From Caulobacteraceae bacterium (GTDB taxonomy: Bacteria; Pseudomonadota; Alphaproteobacteria; Caulobacterales; Caulobacteraceae), in assembly GCA_025352085.1 (NCBI GenBank), contig JANXUA010000087.1, positions 1 through 45,289 on the forward strand: a DNA stretch of 45,289 nt, in the 5' to 3' direction. Of this stretch, positions 1-7,508 are shown piece by piece; position 1 is the stretch's first letter; every line of letters begins with the position of its first letter. The position numbers and the translations under genes were made by a program. A model generated the notes under the pieces. That model did not search any database and was not told where the DNA came from. It worked only from the letters and a program-made list of their open reading frames with translations.

Positions 1-627
1 CGGGGCCACCGTCGCCGCCGTCGCGCCCGAGCCGATTATCACCACCCGCTTACCCTTGTGATCCATGTCCTTAGGCCAGGTTTGCGGATGGATGATCCGG
101 CCCTTGAAGGTCTCCATGCCCTCCCAATGCGGAGTGTAGCCCTCCTCATGGCGGAAATAGCCCTGGCACATCCAAATGAAGCCGGCGGTGAAATGCACCA
201 TCTGGCCGGTGTCGCTTCGCCTCGCCGTCACTGTCCAGCGATTATCGGCGCTCGACCACATTGCCCCGGTGATCTTGTGGCCGTAGCGGATATGCCGGGC
301 CAGATCGTTCTCGTCGATCACCTCGCCCATGTATTTTCGGATCTCCTCGCCGGTGGCGATCGGCGGGCCGACCCACGGCTTGAAGCGATAACCGAAGGTG
401 AAGAGATCGCTGTCCGAGCGAATGCCGGGATAGCGGTGAGTGAGCCAGGTGCCGCCGAAACTCTCCTGCGCCTCTAAAGACACGAAGCTCGTCCCCGGGC
501 ATTGGGTCTGCAGGTGATAGGCGCTGCCGATGCCGGAGATACCGGCTCCGACGATCAGCACGTCGAAGTGTTCCGTCCGGGCCTCGACCGGCTTGGTTCG
601 GGGCGCCTCGTCAACCATGGTGACCAT
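1..627 (-). CDS. Baeyer-Villiger-type flavin monooxygenase, 5' part (cut by window edge)
   Basis: The first 209 codons are present and the gene runs off the left edge. Residues 24-32 form the FAD-binding Rossmann motif (GAGISG). Residues 174-185 read FKGRIIHPQTWP, an exact match to the Baeyer-Villiger monooxygenase fingerprint FxGxxxHxxxWP. A second dinucleotide motif (GSGATA, NADPH) begins at about residue 199. Family members use FAD and NADPH to insert oxygen into ketones or to oxygenate heteroatoms; the substrate cannot be read from the sequence. The start at 627 was chosen because AAGGA lies seven bases upstream; an in-frame ATG at 618 is possible. The gene follows the NTF2-like gene on the same strand after about 130 bases, so it may be the last gene of that operon. 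Cytoplasmic; no signal peptide. Confidence 0.88.
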   Translation of the reverse strand, partial: MVTMVDEAPRTKPVEARTEHFDVLIVGAGISGIGSAYHLQTQCPGTSFVSLEAQESFGGTWLTHRYPGIRSDSDLFTFGYRFKPWVGPPIATGEEIRKYMGEVIDENDLARHIRYGHKITGAMWSSADNRWTVTARRSDTGQMVHFTAGFIWMCQGYFRHEEGYTPHWEGMETFKGRIIHPQTWPKDMDHKGKRVVIIGSGATAATVAP

Positions 628-757
628 ATTCGTTTCCTTGCCAGTTCCGATCCGCGTCGTCGATTCAATCTACGTTTCAATCCATCGCAATCCATGATCG
701 AAATCAAGGCGAGTTAACAGCGATCATCCTTTTGGGAGATCTCTGGCGTCCATCGGA

Positions 758-1240
758 TCAGAGACCAAGGTCGCTCAGCCCGGGATGATTTGGCGGCCTC
801 GGCCCCGATGATTTCCACCGGTACAGGCGTTCGCCCTCTAGGATCGGCAGGTCGTTTATGCTGGCGTAACGCGCGCGCATCAGCCCGTTTTCATCGAAGG
901 CCCAGTTCTCATTGCCGTAGGCGCGGAACCAGGCGCCGGCCGCATTCCGCCATTCGTAGGCGAACCGGACCGCAATCTTGTCATTGGTGAAGGCCCACAG
1001 TTCCTTGATCAGGCGATACTCGCGCTCGCGCTCCCACTTGTCGGTCAAAAAATCGATGATCGCCGGTCGTCCTTGCAAAAACGTGCTGCGGTTCCGCCAC
1101 CAACTGTCGGTCGTATAGGCCAAAGAAACCTTGACGGGGTCGCGCGTGTTCCAGGCGTTCTCGGCCTTGCGCACCTTCAGAATCGCGCTCTCGCGGGTAA
1201 ACGGCGGCAGCGGTGGGCGTTGTTCACCTGGATCGTTCAT
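758..1240 (-). CDS. NTF2-like protein of the DUF1348 family
   Basis: A 160-residue protein resembling the DUF1348 branch of the NTF2-like fold. Typical family features are the early segment with [11 protein letters not shown], then the WRNR and FLQGR blocks, and the aromatic-rich strand with RFAYEW and GNENW near the C-terminus. NTF2-like proteins form small cone-shaped dimers with a hydrophobic pocket; this branch has no established reaction that I can name. The start codon overlaps the stop of the upstream flavin split-barrel gene by four bases (ATGA), so the two are translationally coupled. The length is normal for the family. No signal peptide or membrane segment is seen. Confidence 0.85.
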   Translation of the reverse strand: MNDPGEQRPPLPPFTRESAILKVRKAENAWNTRDPVKVSLAYTTDSWWRNRSTFLQGRPAIIDFLTDKWEREREYRLIKELWAFTNDKIAVRFAYEWRNAAGAWFRAYGNENWAFDENGLMRARYASINDLPILEGERLYRWKSSGPRPPNHPGLSDLGL

Positions 1241-1875
1241 GTGCGGTTCTCGTGCGAATTGGGGGCCAGTTGGGCGCGAAGGGCGCGGTTCTCCGCCTCA
1301 AGCGCGGCAAGTTGGCTGCGCAGCGGCGCGACGGCGGTTTCGATCTCCGGGGCGGTATAGCGCGGGGTGATGTGCTGCGCGCAATTCCAGTCGAAGGTCT
1401 CAAGGCGCAGCACGAACGCCCGTTCGATCTTGGCCTTGTAGCCGGGCAGGGCGAGCCGTGCCGCGAGGTCGGGATCGACGGCGAGGTCGCGCGCCTGCAT
1501 GCGCGCCAGAATTTTCAGGCGCGCGCGCTGGGGATAGTCCATCAAGATCAGTGATACGCGATCATCGTCGGCGGCGTTGCCCAGGCTGATGTACTGGCGA
1601 TTGCCGCGGAAATCAGCGAAGGCGAGAGTCTGGTCGTCCAGCAGCTTAAGGAACCCCTGCGGCCCGCCGCGATGCTGCACATAGGGCCATCCCGATTGCG
1701 AGACCGTGGCCAGGAAGAAACTGTCGCGCGCGGCGATGAATGCGGCCTCGTTGGCGGTAAACCGGTCAAACGCCCGGTCCTGTTCGAACGTCTCCCACAT
1801 TTTTCGGGCGCCGTTTGCCTCTTGCGCTGCGCGCACGGCGGGAGTCGAGACGATATCCAGAAATTTGTAGGCCAT
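1237..1875 (-). CDS. Pyridoxamine 5'-phosphate oxidase-like flavin split-barrel protein
   Basis: A 212-residue member of the FMN-binding split-barrel superfamily. The core pattern is visible: a helix with [15 protein letters not shown], then [14 protein letters not shown], then the strand with [12 protein letters not shown], all characteristic of the large PNPOx-like oxidoreductase group. The last 35 or so residues ([19 protein letters not shown]...) predict a short coiled coil, which may help dimerisation. Family members bind FMN or F420 and carry out diverse reductions; the substrate is unknown. It sits between an AhpD-like gene and an NTF2-like gene in one operon, which suggests small-molecule detoxification (inference). 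A GGAG site lies about nine bases before the ATG. Confidence 0.87.
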   Translation of the reverse strand: MAYKFLDIVSTPAVRAAQEANGARKMWETFEQDRAFDRFTANEAAFIAARDSFFLATVSQSGWPYVQHRGGPQGFLKLLDDQTLAFADFRGNRQYISLGNAADDDRVSLILMDYPQRARLKILARMQARDLAVDPDLAARLALPGYKAKIERAFVLRLETFDWNCAQHITPRYTAPEIETAVAPLRSQLAALEAENRALRAQLAPNSHENRT

Positions 1876-1901
1876 GACGGTAGGCTCCGGAGCCGGTGGG
1901 C

Positions 1902-1931
1902 TCCCGTCGGCGGCGAGGGTCGCCGACGGGA
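1902..1931 (-). repeat. Perfect 11-bp inverted repeat inside an operon
   Basis: The arms TCCCGTCGGCG (1902-1912) and CGCCGACGGGA (1921-1931) are perfect reverse complements around an 8-base loop. The element lies in the 72-base gap between the AhpD-like gene and the PNPOx-like gene, and would form a strong GC stem in their shared mRNA. No T-run follows on the minus strand, so it is not a standard terminator. An mRNA stabiliser or partial attenuator is more likely (inference). Confidence 0.7.
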
Positions 1932-1947
1932 TCGACGGGTGTAATGC

Positions 1948-2484
1948 CTACGACGCCCGCACGACGGGAAAATCGATGTCCGTGTCGGCGACGATATTGA
2001 CGAAGTTGGTGAAAACATTCTCGGCCACCAGCGCGACGATCTCAACGACCTGAGCATCGGTGAACCCCGCCGCCTTGACCGCGGCGAGATCGGCGTCGGT
2101 CACGTGCCCGCGAGCCTGGTTGACCTTTGCGGCAAAGGCGACCGCCGCATTTGCCTTCGGGTCCGCAGAGGCACCCTGGCGATTGAGTGCGATCTCCGCG
2201 TTGTCGATCTTGGCGAAGTTCAGGCCCAGATAGGTGTGCGCCGACAGACAATAGTCGCAGCCATTGATTTGAGCCACCGCAAGCGCGATCCGCTCGCGGG
2301 TCTTTACGTCGAGTGTTTTGGCGAGTGCGCCGCTTAGGCCAAGGAAACCTTGCAGCGCGGCTGGGCTGAGGGCGACGAGACGGAACAGGTTTGGAATGAC
2401 GCCTAACTGCTTTTCCACCGCGTCGAGCAGGGGTTGGGCGGCAACGGGGGCGTCGGTGCGAGATGGAACGGTGATGCGGGACAT
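1948..2484 (-). CDS. Carboxymuconolactone decarboxylase / AhpD-like protein
   Basis: A 178-residue all-helical protein of the CMD/AhpD family. The redox motif C76-D-Y-C79 followed by H83 (CDYCLSAH) and the upstream helix LDVKTRERIALAVAQ match AhpD-like peroxidase-associated proteins, in which the CxxC pair and the nearby histidine carry out thiol exchange or alkylhydroperoxide reduction. It is the first gene of a three- or four-gene operon divergent from a LysR regulator. AGGAG sits seven bases before the ATG. Cytoplasmic; full family length. The neighbours (flavin split-barrel, NTF2-like, flavin monooxygenase) fit a redox or electrophile response, but the inducer is not evident. Confidence 0.9.
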   Translation of the reverse strand: MSRITVPSRTDAPVAAQPLLDAVEKQLGVIPNLFRLVALSPAALQGFLGLSGALAKTLDVKTRERIALAVAQINGCDYCLSAHTYLGLNFAKIDNAEIALNRQGASADPKANAAVAFAAKVNQARGHVTDADLAAVKAAGFTDAQVVEIVALVAENVFTNFVNIVADTDIDFPVVRAS

Positions 2485-2580
2485 GCAAGTTCTCCTGGGG
2501 ATTGATCCGGCGGCGCCGGCGTCCTCAAGGGCTATGGCATTTCAAATGAAGCGATAATCAGGAACATTGACAAGAGTTTA

Positions 2581-2595
2581 TTGCGTATTATGCAA
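2581..2595. promoter_or_regulatory. LysR-type operator candidate in a divergent promoter
   Basis: The 15-base near-palindrome TTGCGTATTATGCAA has arms TTGC/GCAA, with only one mismatched inner pair. It contains a T-N11-A core, the usual LysR-type binding pattern. It lies in the 117-base gap between the AhpD-like operon and the divergent LysR gene, six bases before the proposed GTG start of the regulator. That position suits autorepression and control of the divergent operon (inference). Confidence 0.55.
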
Positions 2596-2601
2596 TGAGC
2601 T

Positions 2602-3510
2602 GTGGACCGCCTTGACGCCATGCGCATTTTCGTCGGCGTTGCGACGCTGGGAAGCTTCGCCGAAGCGGCCCGGCGACTGCGGCTGTCGCCGTCGGCCGTC
2701 ACCCGGTCGATCGCGGGGCTCGAAGACCAGCTTGGCCTGACACTCATCACCAGGACGACGCGCTCCCTGCGCCTGACTGGACAAGGTGAGATCTATCTGG
2801 AGAGTTGCCAACGCATTCTGGAGGCTGTCGTTGTCGCCGAGCAAAGGGCGCGCGGAGAAGATGCCAGACCCCGCGGCGAAATGACTATCGCCGCGCCGGT
2901 CGTGTTCGGTCGCCTGCATGTATTGCCGGTCATCGGCGACCTTCTGAGCCGGCATGACGACCTCTCGATCCGATTGATGCTGTCCGACCGGTTGATCCAT
3001 CTCGTCGAGGAGGCCGTCGACGTCGCCGTGCGCATCGGCGACCTCGCCGACAGCAGCTTGATCGCATTAAAGCTCGGCGAGATAAGCCGCGTCCTGGTCG
3101 CCAGTCCCGCCTATCTGGCGCGACGCGGGTCGCCAGGGTCTCCGGCGGACCTTGCCGCCCATGATCTGGTCGCGTTCGAGGGCGTCGATGCTGTCAATGA
3201 GTGGCGTTTCCGCCAAGGCCAGATGGTGGTGCGTGTGGAGCCGCGCCTGACCGTGAACAGCGCCGACGCCGCGATTGCGGCGGCGGAGGCCGGCGTCGGG
3301 ATCGCCCGCGCGCTCTCGTACCAGGTCGAAGCCTCGGTGCGCGCCGGGCGGCTGATCCCGGTCCTGCAATCGTTCGCGCCGCCGCCATCCCCGGTGAGCG
3401 CGGTGTATCCGGCCAGGCGGATCGCTTCGGTCAATGTCGCCGCCTTCGTCAACGCGGCGCAGCCGTATTTTGGGGGTCATCCTCTGCCGCCGGCCGACGC
3501 GTGGCCGTGA
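2602..3510 (+). CDS. LysR-family transcriptional regulator
   Basis: A 302-residue LysR-type regulator. Residues 1-60 form the winged helix-turn-helix (MDRLDAMRIFVGVATLGSF, then AEAARRLRLSPSAVTRSIAGLEDQLG). The remaining 240 residues are the periplasmic-binding-protein-like effector domain. The N-terminus is typical of the subfamily that controls adjacent oxidoreductases. The start is a GTG at 2602; no in-frame ATG lies upstream in a better position. It is transcribed away from the AhpD-like operon and probably controls it, because LysR regulators commonly act on the divergent gene and a dyad operator lies between them. The effector is unknown. Confidence 0.92.
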   Translation: MDRLDAMRIFVGVATLGSFAEAARRLRLSPSAVTRSIAGLEDQLGLTLITRTTRSLRLTGQGEIYLESCQRILEAVVVAEQRARGEDARPRGEMTIAAPVVFGRLHVLPVIGDLLSRHDDLSIRLMLSDRLIHLVEEAVDVAVRIGDLADSSLIALKLGEISRVLVASPAYLARRGSPGSPADLAAHDLVAFEGVDAVNEWRFRQGQMVVRVEPRLTVNSADAAIAAAEAGVGIARALSYQVEASVRAGRLIPVLQSFAPPPSPVSAVYPARRIASVNVAAFVNAAQPYFGGHPLPPADAWP

Positions 3511-3577
3511 GGCGCGGGGCTTCCATCACGGGAGTGAAGGTGTATCTGGTTCGCCACCACCAGCCGAGGGGGTAATC

Positions 3578-4306
3578 ATGGCCAGGGCGACGACAGCAAA
3601 TAATCTGGATCCCTTCACCGGATTTGGTCGCCAGGCCCTGAGTTTTTTCGAGGATCTCGCGGCGAACCAGAATCGCGACTGGTTCCTGGCGCACAAGGAT
3701 ATCTATGACGGCGACATCCGCCGGCCGATAGAGGCCTTGGTCGAAACCCTGGCCTTGGCCTTCGCGGCGCATGACATCCCTTTGACCGGCAGCGCCAAAG
3801 CGTCGATCTTTCGCATCCACCGCGACGTGCGCTTCGCCAAAGACAAGAGTCCTTACAAGACCAACGCCGGGGCGGTGCTGTCGCGCGATGGAACCAAGGG
3901 CGGCAAGGGTATTCTTTACATCCAGGTCGGCGGCGAGGAGCGGGCGTTCGTGGCCATCGGCTTCTATGGTCCCGAACCCGACGATCTGGCCGCCATCCGC
4001 CACGCGATCGCTCATTCGCCTGAACGCTGGCGCGCCGTCGAGGAGGCGCTGGGCGAAGCGGGCCTAACGCTTTCTCGCGGCGCGGCGATGGCCCGCATGC
4101 CCAAGGGCTTCGAGGCGTTCGCCGGATCGCCGAGCGCGGAGGTGCTGAAGTTCCGCAATCTGATCGTCAGCCGCGAGATTCCGGTCGCGCGCATTTTCGA
4201 AGTCGGCCTGATCGACGATATTGTCGCCTTCGCTCGGTCGAGCCTGCCTCTGCTTGAGTTCGGCCGCGGCGCGATTGATCGCGAGCGGGGGGAGCGTACG
4301 GCATGA
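3578..4306 (+). CDS. DUF2461 domain protein
   Basis: A 242-residue protein of the DUF2461 (TIGR02453) family. Recognisable blocks are FFEDLAANQNRDWFLAHKD at the N-terminus, the central FRIHRDVRFAKDKSPYKTNAGA and the late KFRNLIVSREIP. The biochemical role of the family is not established. The ATG at 3578 was chosen because a G-rich site (GAGGGGG) precedes it by six bases and the family similarity begins just after; the open frame upstream is non-homologous. The stop overlaps the start of the truncated arsC-like gene by four bases (ATGA). The last 35 residues recur as a remnant at 6987-7112. Confidence 0.88.
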   Translation: MARATTANNLDPFTGFGRQALSFFEDLAANQNRDWFLAHKDIYDGDIRRPIEALVETLALAFAAHDIPLTGSAKASIFRIHRDVRFAKDKSPYKTNAGAVLSRDGTKGGKGILYIQVGGEERAFVAIGFYGPEPDDLAAIRHAIAHSPERWRAVEEALGEAGLTLSRGAAMARMPKGFEAFAGSPSAEVLKFRNLIVSREIPVARIFEVGLIDDIVAFARSSLPLLEFGRGAIDRERGERTA

Positions 4307-4421
4307 CGACAACGATTTACGGCATCAAGGCGTGCGACACGATGAGCAAGGCGCGGACGTGGCTGGACGATCACGGCGTCGCCTACGACTTTCACGACTA
4401 CAAAATCGCGGGCATCGATCG
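4193..4421 (+). repeat. Diverged direct repeat, copy A (DUF2461 3' end plus arsC 5' end)
   Basis: This 229-base stretch is homologous to 7011-7227. Both copies encode RIFE/QIFE-x-GLIDD-x-VAFA, share the ATGA gene overlap, and then encode the first 40 residues of an ArsC-like protein (TIYGIKACDTM). By eye the nucleotide match is roughly 75-80 percent with small length differences, so it is not a recent duplication. Similarity ends at ATCGATCG in both copies. Confidence 0.8.
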
Positions 4422-4449
4422 AAGGGGTTTTGCTCCCATGCGATTTTAG
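4303..4449 (+). pseudogene. Truncated ArsC/YffB-like reductase
   Basis: Only 48 codons long. The first 40 residues (TTTIYGIKACDTMSKARTW, then HDYKIAGIDR) closely match the intact ArsC-like protein at 7109-7459, including the single cysteine of the CDT motif. After AGIDR the sequence becomes unrelated (RGFAPMRF) and stops at TAG. About 70 C-terminal residues of the fold are missing, so the product should be inactive. The start overlaps the DUF2461 stop by four bases, the same arrangement as in the other copy. The break coincides with the left edge of the segment carrying the cytochrome/beta-helix pair. Confidence 0.85.
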
Positions 4450-4499
4450 GGCGGAGGCGCGGTCGGCCGGAGCGACCATGGATAGTTTTCTGGACTATC

Positions 4500-5603
4500 T
4501 TATGGAGACGCGGATTTCAGACTTGCGACATAGGCGCGGATCAAAGCCAGGCCCTCGCGATCAACGACCGAGCGGCCGATCTGCGGCATCATCACGCCGG
4601 GATCGGTCGAAGCCATGCGGAAGACCAGGATCGAATGCTCGGGGTCGCCGGGCGCGATGTCGAAGGCCAGGTCTCCCGATCCGCGCCCGGCGGCGACCGG
4701 ACGTTTGCCGATCCCCCACGCGGGGGACGCCTGTGGTTCTTCGAGATTGAGGTAGAGCCCGCTGTTGCTCGCGAATCCCGCGCGGCTGTGGCAGTGCCCA
4801 CAATTGGCGTCCAGATAGGCCCGAGCGCGGGCGTCGAACGGCTGCGCCCGATCGTTCCACACCGCCGTGCGCGGCCATGCGCTCGGCGCGGGCGCGCCGG
4901 TGAGCAGGCCCAGCCGTGCGAGGCGGCCCAGCTGGTTTTCCCGCCCTGAGCGATAGGCGAAATCGCCGTTGAGGTTCCTCGCCTTCGGGCCGATCGGCGA
5001 CAGGGCGCCGCTTACGCCGTGGCACTCCTTGCATTGATTGACGTTGGGCACGGCGTAGGCAATGTCGAGGCCTTGGCCGTTGGTGTCTGAAACGTGCACG
5101 GCGACGAGCGCGCCGGCCACCTTCAACGCCGCCTGCGTTCCCGCGGCGTTCCAGACATAGGTTTGCGCCGTCCAGCCGCTCCTTTTGTGAATAAGAAGGC
5201 GGGTTTCTATCCGTCGGACGTCGCGATCGGGCGCCCGCAGATCGGCCGAAAAGGCGAAGGTCTTGATCAACACCGCGCCGACCGGCAGGTCCAATACGCC
5301 TTCGGCGCGATAGCCCGCGCGGGTTCCGGGCGGGAGATAGAGATAGCGCGTCTTGACGGCGTAGTCGCTGAACAGCGGTGTGTTGAGCGTGTAGGGGATC
5401 AGGTTGGGGGCGGGCTTTTGCGCTTCGGCGTCCAAAAACAAATGATAGGCGGCGAGGGTAGGCGCCGGCGTCCCGGCCAAAATGACCGCCGTGTCGGGGC
5501 CAGCCGCGGGCGGCGTCGCGCCGCCGATCAGGATCAAGGCCGCGCCGCCACGGATCGCCGAGACAACGGCCGCCACCCATCGCTGGACAGGCCGGATGAT
5601 CAT
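4500..5603 (-). CDS. Diheme c-type cytochrome of the HNE_0200 / SO2930 family
   Basis: A 367-residue protein with two heme c sites, CKECH (191-195) and CGHCH (268-272). The N-terminus is hydrophobic after a short basic stretch (residues 8-30), consistent with export and periplasmic heme attachment. The rest resembles the TIGR03806 family, which as I recall is habitually paired with a parallel beta-helix protein, exactly as here. Late methionines (VMMPQIG) could provide axial ligands. The ATG at 5603 overlaps the stop of the upstream beta-helix gene (ATGA). The frame stays open further upstream but there it only runs antisense to that gene. Role: probably periplasmic electron transfer or oxidation of an unknown substrate. 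Confidence 0.85.
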   Translation of the reverse strand: MIIRPVQRWVAAVVSAIRGGAALILIGGATPPAAGPDTAVILAGTPAPTLAAYHLFLDAEAQKPAPNLIPYTLNTPLFSDYAVKTRYLYLPPGTRAGYRAEGVLDLPVGAVLIKTFAFSADLRAPDRDVRRIETRLLIHKRSGWTAQTYVWNAAGTQAALKVAGALVAVHVSDTNGQGLDIAYAVPNVNQCKECHGVSGALSPIGPKARNLNGDFAYRSGRENQLGRLARLGLLTGAPAPSAWPRTAVWNDRAQPFDARARAYLDANCGHCHSRAGFASNSGLYLNLEEPQASPAWGIGKRPVAAGRGSGDLAFDIAPGDPEHSILVFRMASTDPGVMMPQIGRSVVDREGLALIRAYVASLKSASP

Positions 5604-6823
5604 CGCGCGGTCGGCAGGACCACCGGCGCCGGTTCGGGCAGGACTCCCTCGCCGAGCGTGGGGGTCACCGTCGGATTGGCTTTGTCTACCGCCGTTCCCT
5701 GTTCGACGAGGTGCAGATCGACCACCGGTCCGTCTTTGACCACCAGCCGCACGACGTCGGTGGAAGGCGCCCCGCCCGGTGTCCTGAAGCGCGTCACGCC
5801 GTCCCACATCACCGGCGGTATCGCCCCGCCGAGCGCTTTGGCGAGTAGCGGGCCGCCGTCGAACGCGGGGGCGAATCCGTTCTTGCCGATGTGATTGTCG
5901 TGCACGGATACGTCTCGGGGCAGGGGGTTGTAGGCCCGATCGTTGAAGGCTTCGACGTAGGACACCAACAGCACGCCCACCGAAGCGTTGCCGTCGATGG
6001 TGTTGCCGAACACGTGCACGTCGCGGTTGGCCATAATCATCACGCCGGTTCCGGTCGGCACCTTGGCGACGATATTGCCCTTGGGCGCGAAATTGGGCGT
6101 GTCGTTGTCGATGATTTTGTTGTCGTAGACCCGTACCGAATGGCCGCCCATTTGCGGAAGTCCCGGTAGGTCGAACACCAATATGCCGCCAGCGTTGTGT
6201 GTCGAAAGGTTGTCGTGCACGTCGGCGTTGTAGCAGTTTTCAATCTCGATCCCGGCGACGTTGTACGCCGCTTCGCTGTTCTGCACGACGACGAAGCGCG
6301 ATTGGCCGACATAGATGCCGGCGTCCGACGCGCCCTTGACCAGGACGTGATCGATCAAAACATGCTGCGACGCGACGGGATATACGCCATAGGCGCCGTT
6401 GCTCTGCGTGGGGCCGCCCATCCATTCCACGCGCACGCGTCGAAAAGTGATCCCATCGACGCCCAGGGCTTTAATGCCGTTTCCCTTGGCGTTCTCCACC
6501 GACAGGTCCTCGATCACCGCTCCATTACCAGTGATCAGCAGGCCGTCCGCGCCGGCCTTTTGCCTTTCGAAGGCCAGGATGGTCGCATCGCGCGCCGCGC
6601 CACGCACGGTGACGCGGGCGACGTCCAGCGACAGGCTGTCGGGGATATCGAACCGTCCCGCGGCCAACTGCACGGTGTCGCCCGGTCTGGCGGCGATCAA
6701 CGCCGTCTGCAAAAGCTCCGCCGCATCCGGGCCGGGGCGCACGCTCAAAACCTTGGCGCCCGACGCTCCGGCAAGCGCGAGCGCGACGCCCGCGGCGAGG
6801 GTCGGCAAGGCGATGGAACGCAT
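5600..6823 (-). CDS. Secreted parallel beta-helix (PbH1) repeat protein
   Basis: A 407-residue protein with a clear signal peptide (MRSIALPTLAAGVALALAGA, then SGA). It is followed by DAAELLQTALIAARPGDTVQLAAGRF, the usual entry of a right-handed parallel beta-helix. Repeats with N-G/V-x-V and DN-type turns (ITGNGAVIEDLSVENAKGNG, HDNLSTHNAGGI, MANRDVHVFGNTIDGN) continue to about residue 320. This matches TIGR03805, whose members pair with TIGR03806 cytochromes. Beta-helix proteins often bind or cleave polysaccharide, but no lyase active site can be assigned here. First gene of a two-gene operon with a four-base overlap to the cytochrome. Confidence 0.88.
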   Translation of the reverse strand: MRSIALPTLAAGVALALAGASGAKVLSVRPGPDAAELLQTALIAARPGDTVQLAAGRFDIPDSLSLDVARVTVRGAARDATILAFERQKAGADGLLITGNGAVIEDLSVENAKGNGIKALGVDGITFRRVRVEWMGGPTQSNGAYGVYPVASQHVLIDHVLVKGASDAGIYVGQSRFVVVQNSEAAYNVAGIEIENCYNADVHDNLSTHNAGGILVFDLPGLPQMGGHSVRVYDNKIIDNDTPNFAPKGNIVAKVPTGTGVMIMANRDVHVFGNTIDGNASVGVLLVSYVEAFNDRAYNPLPRDVSVHDNHIGKNGFAPAFDGGPLLAKALGGAIPPVMWDGVTRFRTPGGAPSTDVVRLVVKDGPVVDLHLVEQGTAVDKANPTVTPTLGEGVLPEPAPVVLPTAR

Positions 6824-6860
6824 GACGTATTTTCTCCGAGACTATTTCGTCTTATGGCGC

Positions 6861-6877
6861 GAACCGTGGCGCGGTTC
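6861..6877. repeat. Inverted repeat upstream of the beta-helix gene
   Basis: GAACCG (6861-6866) and CGGTTC (6872-6877) flank five bases. The element lies about 40 bases upstream of the beta-helix start codon on the minus strand, in a 163-base stretch with no gene. It could be an operator; nothing identifies the protein that would bind. Confidence 0.35.
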
Positions 6878-6986
6878 TCGCCTTTCGTCAAAGGCAAAGG
6901 TCGCCCGATCAAAGACTCCCGTCTGTATCCTGATTGAGGCTAGAACGCTGCGGCGGTGGCGCGTCCGACGGAGCGATTGAGACGAA

Positions 6987-7112
6987 ATGGCCGAGAGAAA
7001 AACCCCGCAGATTTTCGAGCCCGGCCTCATCGACGACGCGGTCGCCTTCGCGCACGCCGGCTCTCCTTTGCGGGCCTTCAATCGAAGCGCGCGGGCGAGG
7101 CGCACGGCATGA
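6987..7112 (+). pseudogene. Remnant of a DUF2461 gene (C-terminal end only)
   Basis: A 41-codon frame whose residues from QIFEPGLIDDAVAFA onward align with the C-terminus of the intact DUF2461 protein (ARIFEVGLIDDIVAFA). It ends in RRTA followed by TGA, overlapping the next ATG by four bases just as the intact copy ends in ERTA. The first eight or so codons are unrelated. The other 200 residues of the family are absent, so this is a fragment left by recombination, not a functional small gene. Confidence 0.8.
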
Positions 7113-7227
7113 GTGTCACCATCTACGGCATCAAGGCGTGCGATACGATGAACAAGGCGCGGATGTGGCTGGCCAATAACGGCGTCGCTTGTCAGTTCCA
7201 CGACTACAAAACCGCGGGAATCGATCG
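7011..7227 (+). repeat. Diverged direct repeat, copy B
   Basis: This is the partner of 4193-4421. Homology starts at ATTTTCGA and ends at ATCGATCG, where copy B continues into the intact arsC-like gene while copy A breaks off. Together the two copies bracket about 2.6 kb holding the cytochrome and beta-helix genes. Confidence 0.8.
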
Positions 7228-7459
7228 TCCTCGGCTTGAACGATGGGCGCGCGAGGTGGGGTGGGAAGTGTTGCTCAATCGGTCGGGAACAACCTTTCGC
7301 AAGCTGCCGGACGTGGACAAGACGGCTCTGGATGAAGCCAAGGCCCTCGCTTTGATGCTGGCGTATCCCTCGATGATCAGGCGCCCCGTGCTCGACGTTG
7401 ATGGTCGATTGATCGTCGGTTTCAAGCCGGAAGCCTACGTGATTTTGACCGAAAAATGA
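7109..7459 (+). CDS. ArsC/Spx/YffB-family thioredoxin-fold reductase
   Basis: A 116-residue protein, normal length for the YffB-like branch of the ArsC family. It starts with the thioredoxin-like strand TIYGIKACDTMNKARMW, carrying one cysteine (C10) in a CDTM context. Further conserved blocks are FHDYK, the LLNRSGTTFRKL loop with its threonines and arginine, and MIRRPVLDVDGRLIVGF with the cis-proline region. Family members act as glutathione-dependent thiol reductases or arsenate reductases; the branch with an isolated CxT site has uncertain substrates. The start overlaps a DUF2461 remnant by four bases, preserving the ancestral gene pair. This is the functional copy; the copy at 4303 is truncated. 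Confidence 0.88.
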   Translation: MSVTIYGIKACDTMNKARMWLANNGVACQFHDYKTAGIDRPRLERWAREVGWEVLLNRSGTTFRKLPDVDKTALDEAKALALMLAYPSMIRRPVLDVDGRLIVGFKPEAYVILTEK

Positions 7460-7508
7460 CCTGAATACCCGGTTGAGCGGTCATCACGCCGAGTTGAACA
7501 GAAATCGG

